NCBI GenBank assembly: GCA_023055355.1
Contig: JALJCS010000007.1
Location: 1,964,001 to 2,028,000 of the forward strand
Direction of reading: 5' to 3'
Length of the DNA stretch: 64,000 nt
From: Agelaius tricolor
Lineage: Eukaryota; Chordata; Aves; Passeriformes; Icteridae
Of this stretch, positions 31,316 to 43,135 are shown in pieces. The notes beneath the pieces were generated by a model. The model had not been told where the DNA came from, did no database searches, and saw only the letters and a list, made by a program, of their open reading frames with translations. A program made the position numbers and the translations under genes. How positions within the stretch are numbered: position 1 is the first letter of the stretch; each line of letters opens with the position of its first letter.

Positions 31316-32650
31316 ACAAGAGGTGACAACAGCACTGTCACAGGGCCACCTTTGCTCTGCACAAAGGCCTGTGGACACTGTGTTCCTGTACATCCCATCG
31401 TCCATGGTTGTTGGGATGTCCAGCTCTTTGGCCAGCAGCACATCTAAATTTGCCCTCCAAATTGTGATAAATTCCCCTTTGTGGGAATTCCTCATTTTCC
31501 TTTTTGTCCCATTGAATTCCTGTCTGTGCCTACCCAGAGAAAACTTCTCAAATTGTCACAGCTCATAAAGAGAGCCAAGGTCCTTAAAAACCTGGCTCTT
31601 CCTCCCCTGCTTTCATTATGGATTTTTAAAACCTCTTTTGAACTGAGCATTTTTATTCCCCACTTCTGAATAAATGCTTATTTTCAAAATGAAGGGGTTT
31701 TTTTCTGAAAAGAAATCCTGCTGCACTGTCAGAGAGAAGGGCAGGATGACCTAACCCATCATTTTCTTCTCTGATTCTATGATTCATAAAGCAATTTCTG
31801 TTTTTATGAGCAAGGTCCATGGGGAAAATCATTAGCAGAAACCAGATCAAGAGTAGTGCTCCTGATGAAAATACTTTTGGTTAGGAAACTTGGTAGAAAT
31901 AGTCTGAGTCCTAAATTAAATATTTCCCTTAGGCCATTTGACCTGCTGTGTACATCTGCTGAAAAATTAGGGTTTTTTCTTCTTTTGACTGCTTTTGTCT
32001 GCTTTTCCTCATTGAATTGTTTTAGCCTACAAAGCTCTGAAAATTTTACTCATGGCCCAAGTGCCTGAAAGTGATGTGAAAGGAAAAGGCTACATGGATT
32101 TAGCCTAAAGTTAAGATGGGCATTAAATGTGATTATTCCCTGTTGGATATATAGTTTTCCCAAATACCTTTAGGAAAAAGAAAGATATCCAAGAGTGGGA
32201 TGCTGAGGGGTGTGGAGAGAGGGAATATTTTGCTGAGCAGGAGTTGAGAAGGAGCCTAAAAAGCTGCTGGTTCTGTTCTGAACGAAATCTTGTCCTACCT
32301 GAGGTCATTTTTGGGGAAACCCCAAGAAACTTTTCCTAATACAATAATAACAAAAGTCAAACTCTTCTCCAAAAAAACCTTTTCATTATTTCAGTAGGCT
32401 TAATTAATATTAGTACCTTTATTTCTTCCTCATTTTCTGCTGCAAGTGCCTCATTTTGGAAGCTGAGGCTGAATTGTACCAAATAACAACTTAGAAACCA
32501 TAAAAAATGAACCATTTCATTGTTGGAAAATACCCAACATTTAATTTTAAGTGGTGGATTAGGATTAAATTTTAGTGGAAGGATTCAGCTCCTTCCACAC
32601 ACCTGGGGTTACAGGAGCTGAGAGTTACTTAGGAGAAAAGACACAAAGGA
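31316..32650. other. Unique intron 6 sequence
   Basis: AT-rich. No repeat family or gene recognised. Confidence 0.5.
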
Positions 32651-32654
32651 GGTT

Positions 32655-33120
32655 CCAGCCCAGGAAGGAGCTGGAGCTGCTGCAGAGAGCCCAGAGGAGG
32701 CTCCAGGATGGGCAGAGGGATGGAGCAGCTCTGCTGGGAGGAAAGGCTGGCACAGCTGGGATTGTTCACCTGCACAGGAGAAGCTTTGGGCTGAGCTCAG
32801 GGTGGCCTTGCAGGGCCTGCAGGAGCCCCAGGAAAGCTGGAGAGAGACAATTTCCAGGGCATGCAGGGACAGCACCCAGGGAATGGCTGCCAGTGCCAGA
32901 GGGCAGGGCTGGGTGGGATCTTGGCAATGAGGAATTGTTCCCTGGCAGGGTGGGCAGGGCTGGCATGGAATTCCATCCCTGGATCCCTGGCAGTGCCCAA
33001 GGCCAGGCTGGACACTGGGGACATTGGAGCAGCCTGGGGTAGATGAAGGTGTCCCTGCCCTGGATCTGGCTGATTTTTAATGTCCCTCCCAACCCAAACC
33101 ATTCCATGATACAAATTCTG
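32655..33120 (+). mobile_element. CR1 LINE fragment, about 465 bp
   Basis: Starts ggagctggagctgctgcaga as at 15650, passes gcagggctgggtgggatctt and ends ctcccaacccaaaccattcc atgat. Very close to 46660-46970 and 52635-53010. Confidence 0.94.
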
Positions 33121-33354
33121 TATGAAAGCAAAGTCACCTCTTCTCCAACACATGCTTCCATTTTTTTTTTTTTTAATTTTGAACAAAGCTTATGAATCTC
33201 TGAATTCTAACAGATAAAGGATCTCATGAAGGAATGACAGGAATTCTTGGTTTCAAGTTCTTTTGTCTGGAGATTGAACTGAAATGTGATTATTTCATAG
33301 CACTCTTCCAGCCTTAACTTTTCTAAGCCTAAGCTTTTTCCTAAGCTTTTCTTC
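33121..33354. other. Unique sequence with a T run
   Basis: T run at about 33162-33174. Nothing else recognised. Confidence 0.45.
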
Positions 33355-33475
33355 CTTATATCCCATCCAACCCTGCTCTCTTGACACTTTAAAGCCATTC
33401 CCCATATTCCTGTCACTCCATGCCCTGGTGAAAATCCCTCTCCAGCATTTTTGTAGCCCCTTTATGTATTTATGG
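33355..33475 (-). mobile_element. CR1 internal fragment
   Basis: atcccatccaaccctgctct, aaagccattccccatattcc and ccctctccagcatttttgta match reverse CR1 order. No 3' tail is left. Confidence 0.75.
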
Positions 33476-34332
33476 AATTTAACTGGTTGGCAACACAAAG
33501 GATTGTTAAATTCATAGGAATTCCTGGCACAGAGCAGTGCTGGTGAGGATCCTTTATGTCCTATCCATAAGTTTAACCTCAGTAGATTTTTAACACTCTC
33601 ATCCTTGAGGATTCATGGTGCAGACACTCCTTTTCCATATGGGATGGGATTATTTTCCCTCTCATTTTTCAGTCTCTCTGCTGAGGCTGGAGGGTTGGGA
33701 TTGGGCGATGTGAGACAGGAATTTGTAATTTATTTAGTTCAATGAAATGGTCAAATATGTGGAGTAGGAAACCTGGTGACAACACTGCTTTTCTGGGAGT
33801 GCAGTAGATCCTATGAATTGCACCCCAAATAATTTTGGGGTTTTTAAAATGAAACACAAAAGTGGTGACAGGCCAATCTCCTTCCTTGAGAAATCAGGGG
33901 CAAGGGAAGCCAGAGCTGCTGCACTGTGGGTTAGGAATGAAGCTAAGTCTGACCCAGTCCTGCAGAAATTATTTCAAGCCCTTTCCTTAGTCACTCCATC
34001 CCACACAGCTCTTTTTTCACCCTTCATCATTAACATGATTTTCAGTCTAATAATTTTGGTGACCCTCCTTGATGTCTCTCTGCTGAAACCAGGGGGAAGT
34101 GCTCTGAACTGTGACAAAACCAGAATCAGCTGAATGTAGATTATTTCTGAACATCCCTCATTAGGCCTGACTTTCTCTTGCCAAATGCTCTCTCTACAAA
34201 GGTTTTGCAGCTGTTGAAAGCAGTGAGCAAGATGAAGATCTTTGGGCACAAGAACATTTTCCATAGGAGGGGAAAAAACAGATTTGAAGCAGAGGCTGGG
34301 GCTGGAAGGGATGGGTCTGGAGTTGGAGGAGC
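33476..34332. other. Unique intron 6 sequence
   Basis: Nothing recognised. Confidence 0.5.
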
Positions 34333-34450
34333 TGCCTGTTGTGGGTTTTAGGAAGTTATTTTGTGGAGTGGAGGTGCCTGTTGTGGGTTTTAGGAAGTTT
34401 TTTTGTGGAGTGGAGGTGCCTGTTGTGGGTTTTAGGGAATTATTTTGCCT
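34333..34450 (+). repeat. 42-43-bp tandem array, 2.8 units
   Basis: gcctgttgtgggttttagga starts at 34333, 34376 and 34418. The first two units differ by about two bases. Confidence 0.95.
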
Positions 34451-34950
34451 TTCCCCTTCCCAGAAGGAGATTTGCTGGCAAAGCTGAGCTTTTGGAGCAT
34501 CAATCCCCCTGTCCCTCAGGATTGGCAAATGAGTTTTCCTTCAGTTTTCCTTCCCTCTGTGAGCTGATCCCTCCTTCCTCAGCTCCTTGGGGATCTGGGA
34601 GAAGGGAGAGGGAAACTTTCACCCCTCATGGAGGGCTCAGACACTTCTGTTTGCTTAAGATTTCAGCAGTGCAGGACCTTTTCTAAAGCCTCAGTTTTTG
34701 AGGAGATTCCTGATTTATGGGTTCCCCAAAAGACCACGTGTGTAAGGGAAAGGCTGGAGGCAGCTACGTGGCATTTTCAGTGAACAGCCCCTATTTTCTG
34801 CTTGAAATACAACTGCAAAGAGTGAAAATCTGTTGAAGTTCTGGCTGCTGAGAATTCCAGACTTTCTGTGCTGCCAGGCACTGACCCCCAAGAGAACACT
34901 GCACTGACCTGAGGCCCTGGAGAAGCTTCCAAAATTGAATGACAGAACTG
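34451..34950. other. Unique intron 6 sequence
   Basis: Nothing recognised. Confidence 0.45.
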
Positions 34951-34954
34951 GGAT

Positions 34955-35045
34955 TGTGGGGGTGGAGTTTGAATAGAAGTGTGTGATATCACAGGGTGGC
35001 AAATTTAAGAGTTTGGGGTTTTAGAACATAGTAATATATATGGAG
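34955..35045 (+). mobile_element. Fragment of the LTR-like repeat of 25.5-26.0 kb
   Basis: ggagtttgaatagaagtgtg and tgatatcacagggtgg match the complement of 25880-25975. Only about 90 bp are recognisable. Confidence 0.65.
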
Positions 35046-35234
35046 CAAGCCAAAAACCTGCAAAACTCCACCTGCTCTGCAGTTCCTGCCAGCTTTGCCT
35101 GCCCTGGATTATCAGCTGGAGCATTCCCTCCTTGCAGCCCCACACAAAACACCACAGGCTTTTGCTTCATGGTGGTGAAGAATGAAAAAAAACTTTACTT
35201 TGGCTCCGCATCTCCATTTGTGCTTCTGCTCTTT
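35046..35234. other. Unique sequence
   Basis: Nothing recognised. Confidence 0.4.
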
Positions 35235-35440
35235 GGGAATACTGGAATGTTCTGCCCAGGGAGGTGGTGGAGTCCCCATGCCTGGGTGTGTTTAACAAAG
35301 CCTGGATGTGGCACTGGGTGCCAGGGTTCAGTTGAGGGGTTGGGGCTGGGTTGGACTCAAAGATCTTGAAGGTCTCTTCCAACCTGGTCATTCTGTGATT
35401 CTGTGAATTCTGTGGATTCTGTGGATTCTGTGGAATTCCA
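35235..35440 (+). mobile_element. CR1 3' end with octamer tail
   Basis: gaggtggtggagtccccatg, then cttgaaggtctcttccaacc, then a tail of gattctgtg repeats to 35435. Confidence 0.92.
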
Positions 35441-35584
35441 GTGAGGAAATGAATTTTCTCTCGGTGTTCATGACAAATCTCACGCAGGCTGATCCTGTGC
35501 CTGTGCTGGGTGAGGGTGTGCAAAGCAAGAGGGACAGAATGCCTGGGGGAGAATTGTGTTCTTCCAAGGCCTAAAGGGGTTCCA

Positions 35585-35850
35585 GGAGAGCTGCAGAGGG
35601 ATTTTTCTCAAGGGATGGAGTGTCAGGACACAGGGAATGGCTTTAAGCTGAAGAAGGGCAGGGATGGATGGGATATTGAGAAGGAATTGTTCCCTGGGAG
35701 CGTGGGGAGGGGCTGGAATAGAAGCTGAATAGATTCAAGGTGTCCAAGGACAGACTGGGATAATGTGGGATAGTGGATGGTGTCCCTGCCCATGACAGGG
35801 ATCTTTAAGGTCCCTTCCAACCCAAACCATTCCATGATTCCATGAGAGGC
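35585..35850 (+). mobile_element. CR1 LINE fragment
   Basis: gggaatggctttaagctgaa, gaaggaattgttccctggga and tttaaggtcccttccaaccc then aaaccattccatgattcc. Confidence 0.92.
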
Positions 35851-37100
35851 CATCTCAGCTCTGCTTGGAATCATCAGGGCAGGTGTTGTCTGTCCTACAA
35901 GAACATGACGTCCTCGTAAATCACTTAAACACATCCTAAAGAGACAGGAAGATGTGAACATCTTCCCTGCCTTCCTTAATCATGGAACAGATTAGGAACA
36001 GCATGTAAAAATGGGAGGAGGCAGCAGAAAGAATTTCCCCTGTCATAAACAAAACATGGAGACATTTTATTTTTATTTTTCTAATAGTGCCTGACCTTTG
36101 TTCCTTTATTCTTCCTTTGAGTTTGGAGCTCGAGTCCATCAAGCCCCACATCCACCAGGCCACCTTCTGGGGCTGACCAGTCCAGAAAAGCCAGGCTGTG
36201 TCACAACCCTCAGCACATAAAGCTAAAAAAAACAAAACCAGAAACAGTTATGGGACAGTGTTGATTTAATTATTAAGGATTCTGTTTGCCTGATTCCTCC
36301 CTCCAGCCAGCACCACGGGCTGTTCCTCATTACCTGCCCCACGTATCTTCCCAATCTCACCACAAACAGTTTGGGTTGACCACACCACTTCCCTCTTGAA
36401 AGTTAATCCAGTTTGACTCACCCTGAGCAGCTCGGGCCGAGCCAAGGAAAACAAGGCAAAGAATAACCTGCTTGTATCCACTTTGGAAACTTCTCAGAGG
36501 CCCTGCTTTCAGAGTGCTCCACAGTAGCTCACTATATCTCCCTGCAGCTGCAGAGAAAATCAGGGAAGCAAAAAAAAAAAAAAAAAAAAAAAGGGGTTCC
36601 AGAAAAGCCCAGGCAGAACCACGTGAAATTTATGAGTTCACAGTGGAGTGTTAGTCCAGAGGAGGAACCAATAAAATAAAATAGCCAAAGTCATTTCTGT
36701 GGAAAGCCTATTGTGTGGCAACAGGAGGCACTGGATTTGCTAAAAGCAAAGGTCTGAAGTTCAGGGGAGGTGTGCAGCCCCAGTTGTGCTCTTTTCTTGG
36801 GCAGGAGCAAAGCTCCATGTGGTGAAAGTGTGAGCAGTCAGCACCTCCAGGGAGTAAATTGAATTTGGTGTTGCCAAATTGCCCTGGTTTATATAAACAC
36901 CGAGGCACAGGACCTGACCTTTTAGGTGCAGGTGCCTTGCTGAGCCCTGGCTGAGGGTGAGTGATGGGGACCTTTCACTGCCTCGAGACATTGGTGATGA
37001 AATGTTCCTGTCTGAGCAATTCCTCTGCTGTTTGTACAACCACTGCCCTGTTTGGAGTCACTGCACAGGTGACAAATGTCCTCACCCCCGGCTCTTCCTG
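35851..37100. other. Unique intron 6 sequence with an A run
   Basis: A run at about 36571-36592. It otherwise looks unique. Confidence 0.5.
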
Positions 37101-37105
37101 CTCAG

Positions 37106-37801
37106 TGTCTGGGTTTGAAAAGCCAGGTGTCTGCTGAGGAAGGCAGGAGCCTCCCTTGAAATTGAAAATGTAAACCCCCCCTCCCTCTGAATTATTATAA
37201 TTTTGAAATTATCAGGCAAAGATATGGGAATAGGAATAACAGTTCTTTATTAGGAAAATTAAAATACAAATGCAATAGTACAAAAAAAAAAACCAAAAAA
37301 CATACCACTGCCAGAGTGAGAGCAGGCCCTGTTCCCCTGTGTGTCAGGGGGTGGCACAGCCCCATCCCATGGGGGCTCAGCCCTCCTGCAGTGCCAGCTG
37401 TGGCTCTGCTGGAGCAGGGATCCTGCACAAGGGGGGAGTTTTCCTCTGCAGCTCCAGGGCTGCTGCAGATGGGCCTGGGCTCCCTCTGGCCATGCAGGGC
37501 AGCAGAAGCTGCTCCTCTGGCAATGCACTGGGCAAAGGCTGCTGGGCTGTGCCAGCACCTCAGATTGGATCCAGGTAGGAATGCTTGGCTCCTCCCCTGG
37601 GCAATGCAGCATCTCCCCATGGGATGGTGGGATTGGCTCAGCCCTGCAGGGACACTCAGTGGCCATGGACAGCAGAGATCTCCTGCAGGGAGGATTGGCT
37701 GTGGGAGAGAGAAAGGAAAAACTGCCCCATGGACAGCAGAGAACTGCCCCAGCTCTGACAGATGGGAACAGAACACACAGCCCCATTTCCAACCTAAGAC
37801 A
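37106..37801 (-). mobile_element. Solo LTR of an ERVL-type endogenous retrovirus, complete
   Basis: The 696-bp element has perfect TGTCT...AGACA ends and is flanked by the 5-bp duplication ctcag at 37101-37105 and 37802-37806. On the - strand an AATAAA (complement at about 37246-37251) sits about 140 bp from the LTR end, as expected for U3-R-U5, so the sense strand is minus. A 5-bp duplication fits ERVL (class III). No internal retroviral genes or second LTR are present, so it arose by recombination between two LTRs. The start on the + strand (tgtctgggtttgaaaagcca) resembles LTRs abundant in songbirds; that family match is from memory. Confidence 0.92.
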
Positions 37802-37949
37802 CTCAGGTTGAGGGAGGGGCTTCAGAAATGAGATTGAGGTGCCTGAGTGAGGTCCCTGGGTCCAGCAGAAACCTTCTCCCAAGTGCTGCTCTTGTACCTC
37901 GAGTCCTGGGGCAGTTCTGTGTGTCTCAACAGAAGATCAAAAGCTCTTG
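37802..37949. other. Short unique sequence after the LTR
   Basis: Nothing recognised. Confidence 0.4.
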
Positions 37950-38290
37950 GAGAACGTCCTAAGGAGGTTCTGAAGGTGGGGAAGGGTCTGGAGGGGCAGA
38001 GGGCACTGGGATTTTCCAGCTGGAGCAGAGGACACTGAGGGCAGAGCTTCATGGGGCCAGTTCCTGCTGGAGCTGTGCCAGGAGGGATTTAGGTTGGATT
38101 TTAGGGCAAGGTTGTTGCCCAGAGGGTGCTGGCACTGCCCAGGCTGCCCAGGGAATGGGCACAGCCCCGAGGCTGCCACAGCTCCAGGAGATGCCCAGGG
38201 TGGGATTGTTTGGGGGTCTGGGCAGAATTGGAGTTGGATCATCCTGTGGATCCCTCCTAACTCAGGATATTCCAGGATTCCAGGTGTTGT
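37950..38290 (+). mobile_element. CR1 LINE fragment
   Basis: gaggttctgaaggtggggaa, gggatttaggttggatttta, ctgcccaggctgcccaggga and a tail ggatccctcctaactcagga tattcc. A diverged subfamily. Confidence 0.82.
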
Positions 38291-39089
38291 CAGCAGCTTT
38301 CCCTTGGAGACAGGAGGGTTTTTTGTGCCTGTGTTTTATTTTTTTCTTGGTTGCTCCCTGAGCTGGTGCTTGGCTGCCTGGGGCTCATCCTGCACCTTCT
38401 CTCTCAGACAAATCTCCAGCTCTGCTGCCTCAGCCGTGGCTGGAGGGGATTCCTGGGGCACTTTGGGAAGATGCAAACCAGAAAGAAACAAAAGAGGATT
38501 TTGGCAAAGCAGTGCTTGGCTTGGGACTCATTCAAACATTGTCAAGGGCTTGGGGTTTTTGGAATTGAGATGGGGGAAAGGGAAAAGAAAGCAAAGGTTG
38601 TAATTTTACAAACTGATTCAAATTTCATGATCAACTTCTTCCCTCCAAACCCCAAACGCTCCATGACTTTTACTTCACTGCCATGACCTAATTCCTGGGG
38701 TTAATTCCGGGCAATAATTGCACTTCCACAAGAGGGAGGGCACAGATTCAGCAGAAGCTGAGGTGGATCTTCTCAAAATAATTGTGGTTTTAGTGGAAAT
38801 TCACTTGTCCTTTGCTGTTTGTACCTCTGAGGCCTCACCAGCAGTGCTGGGGGAGAGAAGGAAAAATTCCTGCCACATTCAGAAACGTGTCAAGATTGCT
38901 TTTTGTGGATTTGGGAGCTTGGGATAGACCTGAGGATTTTGTGTGTTCATCAGGAGGAGGGAAAGAATGGGAGGCACCCTGGAGGGTTGTGGAGAGAGGG
39001 AAAGCACAGCCTCCACTCGTCCTTTTTCCCAGGAATGTTCCTCCCAAAGCTCTCCTGACACAACTGGGCTGAGTTTCAGTGATGGAAAG
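38291..39089. other. Unique intron 6 sequence
   Basis: Nothing recognised. Confidence 0.5.
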
Positions 39090-39270
39090 GGCTCCTAGCC
39101 GGGAATTAGAGCAGAAAATTGGAAATTGGAAGCCCAAGGAGGGTGTGGAGTCTCCATCTCTGGAGATATTCCAGAGCCACCTGGATGTGTTCGTGTGTCA
39201 GCTGCTCCAGGTGACCCTGCCTGGACTGAGGGAGCTCCAGAAGTCCTGAAAATTCTGGGATTCTGTGATC
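39090..39270 (+). mobile_element. Diverged CR1 3' fragment
   Basis: ggagtctccatctctggaga, gatattccagagccacctgg and a tail ctgggattctgtgatctg. Confidence 0.72.
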
Positions 39271-39830
39271 TGAAGTTCATTTTCTAGAATATATCAGGCA
39301 AGAGGCTTTTGATCTGGGCCCTCCCAACTGCTCTGGTTTGTCCTGGGATGGAATTCCTTCTTTTTACAAATTTTCCTCTACCTGTGTTGAAAAAAATCTA
39401 AAATAATTTAAAAATTATTTTAAAAAGAAGAGCTAAGCAAAAATATCTTGTCAAAATATTGTGTAATTACTGTTAAAACACAGAGGGAAAATTTTCCAGG
39501 ACTTACAAAGGAGGTACAAGGAGCTCTCTGGGGTTTCCCCAGGGAAAATAGGGAGAGCAGAAATCTGTAAATAATCCTGGCTCACCTTCTTGGTGTCACT
39601 GCCCACAGAAAAATGGGATCACTTGGTGGAAAATTTCAATGCTCAGCACAGCATTGGACCATAAACATCATTTTACCTGCAGTTATTCCAAGGGAGGAGC
39701 AATTCCAGCCAGGGTGAGCTTTGCTGGGGAACCGAGGAGAGAATTTACCTGGAAGAGTTTCCCAGTGTCCCAGAGCTCCTCTGGATCAGCCTGGCCAAGG
39801 AGTCAGGGCCTCATTCCCAACCCAGTACTG
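39271..39830. other. Unique intron 6 sequence
   Basis: AT-rich. Nothing recognised. Confidence 0.45.
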
Positions 39831-39832
39831 GG

Positions 39833-40245
39833 TATATATAATATAATATAATATAATATAATATAATATAATATAATATAATATAATATAATATAATATA
39901 ATATATATCTTATAAAATATATATAATTAATAAATGAATATATAATAAAATATTATTATATATTATATATTATATATTATATATTATATATTATATATTA
40001 TATATTATTATATATTATATATTATATATTATATACAGTGCATAATATATAATACATAATATATAATATATTATATATCATATATCATATATCATAATAT
40101 ATAATGTATACTATATAACATATAATATATAATGTAAAATATATAATATATAATATAGAGAATATACAATATGTAACATATAATAGAGAATAGAGAATAG
40201 AGAATATAGAATAACATACAATATATATATTCTCATATATAATAT
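39833..40245 (+). repeat. AT-only pentanucleotide and related array
   Basis: ATAAT pentamers to about 39903, then TATAT/TATTA mixtures and diverged ATATAATAT sequence with a few G and C. Self-complementary throughout. Confidence 0.95.
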
Positions 40246-40519
40246 TAGAATCTCCTGACTGCCACCATGTTCCATATCTGGAAATGAGGCTCTTGTGCTA
40301 TCCAGCACTTCAAAACAAAAACAGGAAAAAAAAAAAGATGTGATTGCTGAATGTTATGGTTTTGAAAATTATTTTTTTTCTTGTAGAGAAGTCTCCATAA
40401 TATTAATAGGAAGTAAACTGAATAAAAACTATTCTAGAGGCAGTAAACTGTTTAAAAATTTTAGTTTTTGTTTCTTTACATTGTCCATGAAAAAGTTATA
40501 GGGGGAGCAGAAGTGTTCT
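40246..40519. other. Sequence between the AT array and an LTR-like repeat
   Basis: Possibly the left part of the LTR-like element at 40520. Not otherwise recognised. Confidence 0.4.
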
Positions 40520-40785
40520 AAATATTTTATTCTAATTCTTATTATTCTTTCTCTTAGTTATTGTTAATAAATTTTTCTTTATACCCCTTTAAAGTTTTAA
40601 ACCCACTTTACCTTTCTCCTAATCCTATCTCACAACAAAAAATAAACACATTAGTAATTAACCAACACCAAAGCCACCTCAGTCTTTAATACATTAATTA
40701 TAAATTAATCTCCAAATCAGTCAAATCTCAAATGAACAAACCAAAACCACGACGCTGATAAATCTCCTCAAAACTCTGCAGGCCT
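40520..40785 (+). mobile_element. LTR-like repeat, + copy of an inverted pair
   Basis: attgttaataaatttttctt, tatacccctttaaagtttta, cctttctcctaatcctatct and accaacaccaaagccacctc match the complement of 43670-43890. The AATAAA context resembles an ERV LTR. Termini not found. Confidence 0.65.
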
Positions 40786-40994
40786 GATTTGTGCTCAGCA
40801 CAGCAATCAGATTTGGGTCTAATTCTGGTTTTATATTATTTTTAATCCATGGAGGAGAGGTTGGTGAGCTCTGACACCGAGCTGATCCTTCTGAGAGGAG
40901 CTCAGGGAAAAAGGGAGGGCCAAGAATTTCATCTGTGGCACAGAGGAAAACAATGTTTAGGCATTGTTAGCAAAATAATCATGCTTTTCTTTTT
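40786..40994. other. Unique sequence
   Basis: Nothing recognised. Confidence 0.4.
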
Positions 40995-41154
40995 GCATTA
41001 TAGTTGAAAGCATTTCTGTTTTAAAGGTTTTCTCAGCTTGGTAATAATATAGAAGTGTTATATTTTAATTAATAGCATTATAGTTGAAAGCATTTCTGGT
41101 TTAAAGGTTTTCTCAGCTTGGTAATAATATAGAAGTGTTATATTTTAATTAGTA
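40995..41154 (+). repeat. 80-bp tandem duplication, nearly identical
   Basis: Copies start at 40995 and 41075 with gcattatagttgaaagcatt and differ at about two positions, so the event is recent. Confidence 0.97.
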
Positions 41155-41164
41155 GCAACACAAA

Positions 41165-41375
41165 ATTGTGTTGGAAATTGTCCCTCTCCATGTTCCTGTG
41201 GATCCTTCAGGCCCTGCAAGGCCACACTGAGGTCTCTCCAAAGCTTCTCCTCTCCAGGCTGAACAATCCCATTTCTTCTTGGCCTTTTGCACATTTAATT
41301 ACAATTATCAATTATTTTACATATCCACTGATCAATCTGGGCTCTCTCAGCTGCTTGCAAATTAAATTCAGGTGA
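41165..41375 (-). mobile_element. CR1 fragment with a shared non-CR1 extension
   Basis: Reverse CR1 (gttggaaattgtccctctcc to aggctgaacaatccc) runs into ttcttggccttttgcac and a roughly 90-bp AT-rich tail that also follows the CR1 at 59665-60080. Confidence 0.85.
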
Positions 41376-41500
41376 TTGACACCTTCCACAATCCCAGGTT
41401 GCTCCAAGCCCCGTCCTTGAACACTTCTGTGGGTGAAGAATTCATTTTTTAACAAGAATTTATATGGCAAAAAATAATAATATTTAGAATTTGTCCCTGA
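41376..41500. other. Short sequence with a possible reverse CR1 remnant
   Basis: atcccaggttgctccaagcc resembles a CR1 block. Too short to be sure. Confidence 0.4.
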
Positions 41501-41504
41501 GAAA

Positions 41505-41657
41505 TTATATTATATTATATTATATTATATTATATTATATTATATTATATTATATTATATTATATATATTATATTATATTATATTATATTATATTATATC
41601 ATATCATATCATATCATATCATATCATATCATATCATATCATATCATATCATATTAC
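41505..41657 (+). repeat. ATATT then ATATC pentanucleotide array
   Basis: About 19 TATAT/ATTAT pentamers followed by about 11 TCATA pentamers (to about 41652). Confidence 0.97.
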
Positions 41658-42365
41658 TTATAATTTTTTTTTCCATTAAACACAGTGTGTTCACTTCCTG
41701 GAATGATATGAGTACATTTCCTCTCATCATTATGCAAAATAATCACATTAATTTTAGCTCCAAGACACAGGACAGCGTTCAGCACTTTATTAATGGACAC
41801 AATGGAATTTTGGTGATTTTTTTTACCCCACTAAAGCTGGACCCAACCCTGAATAAAACCAGCCCTGCAAAGAGGGGATGTTTGAATCAAGGTCCAAAGT
41901 GCCTCTAAGGCAAACAGGTTTATTTAAACTCACTCCTTCCTTTGGTAAAGCCTGGCCAGACTCTGCATTTTCCTGGGAATAATCCCATTTTTGGGTGTGA
42001 AATTTCCTTTTCCACAGAGGAAAAGTGGAGAGAAGGGGAAGAATTCAGGCACAAAGGCTCAGCTTAGTTGAACTCCCCTGGTTTGGTTTAAAACCACACT
42101 GACCTCCAACCTTCCATGGTGGGATGGGGAACTGGGGGAAAAAATCCCCCATGGGTTGGGATAAGAATGGTTTAATAATTGAAATTAGAAAATAAAGAAA
42201 GAAAAAGGATCAATAATAAATAATAATAGGATAAAGGATAAATAATAGTAAAAGGAGAGAAATGTAAAAAAAAACCTCCCAAAAAGAATGGGAGTGGATG
42301 ACAACAAGTGGCAGAAGAGTGGAGTAATTAAAAGGAAAAAACTTGATTAAAAGACAAAAAAAACC
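41658..42365. other. Unique intron 6 sequence
   Basis: An AATAATAAATAAT-rich part near 42170-42260. Otherwise nothing recognised. Confidence 0.45.
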
Positions 42366-42367
42366 CT

Positions 42368-42460
42368 CATAAAATCATAGAATGGATTTGTTTGGAAAGG
42401 AACTTAAAGATCTCCTGATTCCACCTGGACAGGGATATCCATTAACCCATTCCAAAAGTG
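42368..42460 (-). mobile_element. CR1 3' end remnant
   Basis: aaaatcatagaatggatttg then gaaaggaacttaaagatctc, the reverse CR1 tail, much diverged afterwards. Confidence 0.75.
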
Positions 42461-42534
42461 TTTTCTTGGAAAATGGTCCTGGTTTTCCATAGAAATTCCA
42501 GCTGGAAGGAGGGGAGCAGCAATTCCTTTCCTCA

Positions 42535-43135
42535 GCCTCTGCTTTATCCAATTCTGCCTCTCTGAGCCTGAAAGGCATCTAAGGATGTCTGCAAAAATAA
42601 AATTTAAAAAAAAATTAAAGGAAAATTCAATATTTCAGAGGAAGGTAAAGGTTTCTTGGCCTATTCTGCCTCTCTGAATCTGAAAGGCATCAAAGGATGA
42701 CTGCAAAAATAAAATAAATAAAAAAATTAAAGGGGAATTCAAAATTTCAAAGGAAGGTAAAGGTTCCTTGGCCTCTGCTTTACCAAATTTTGCCTCTCTG
42801 AGCCTGAAAGGCATCTAAGGATGCCTGCAAAAATCCCCCAAACAAAATTAAAGGAAAATTCCAGATTTCAAAATTTTAAAAAAATTCCATTTTACTTCCT
42901 CTGCTTTACCCAGTTCTGCCTCTCTCAGCCTGAAAGCATCTAAGAATTCCTGCAAAAAAAATTAAAGGAAAATTCAAAATTTCCAAGGAAAATAAAGGTT
43001 CCTTGGCCTATTCTGCCTCTCTGAACCTGAAAGAGCCTAAGGATGCCTGCAATTTTTTTTTTCCTATAATTTATTTTAAATTAAAAAAAAAAAAAAAGGA
43101 AAATTTAAAATTTCAAGGGAAATTTTAAAGGAAAT
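42535..43135 (+). repeat. Tandem array of about five units near 115-130 bp
   Basis: Units share ttctgcctctctgagcctga, aaggcatctaaggatg(c)ctgc, an A-rich stretch and aggaaggtaaaggttccttgg. Starts fall near 42540, 42662, 42775, 42898 and 43010. The A tracts vary in length. Confidence 0.9.

Noticed and set aside
37316..37831. Open frame of 171 codons on the + strand
   Set aside because: It lies within and beyond the antisense solo LTR and has no retroviral or cellular domain.
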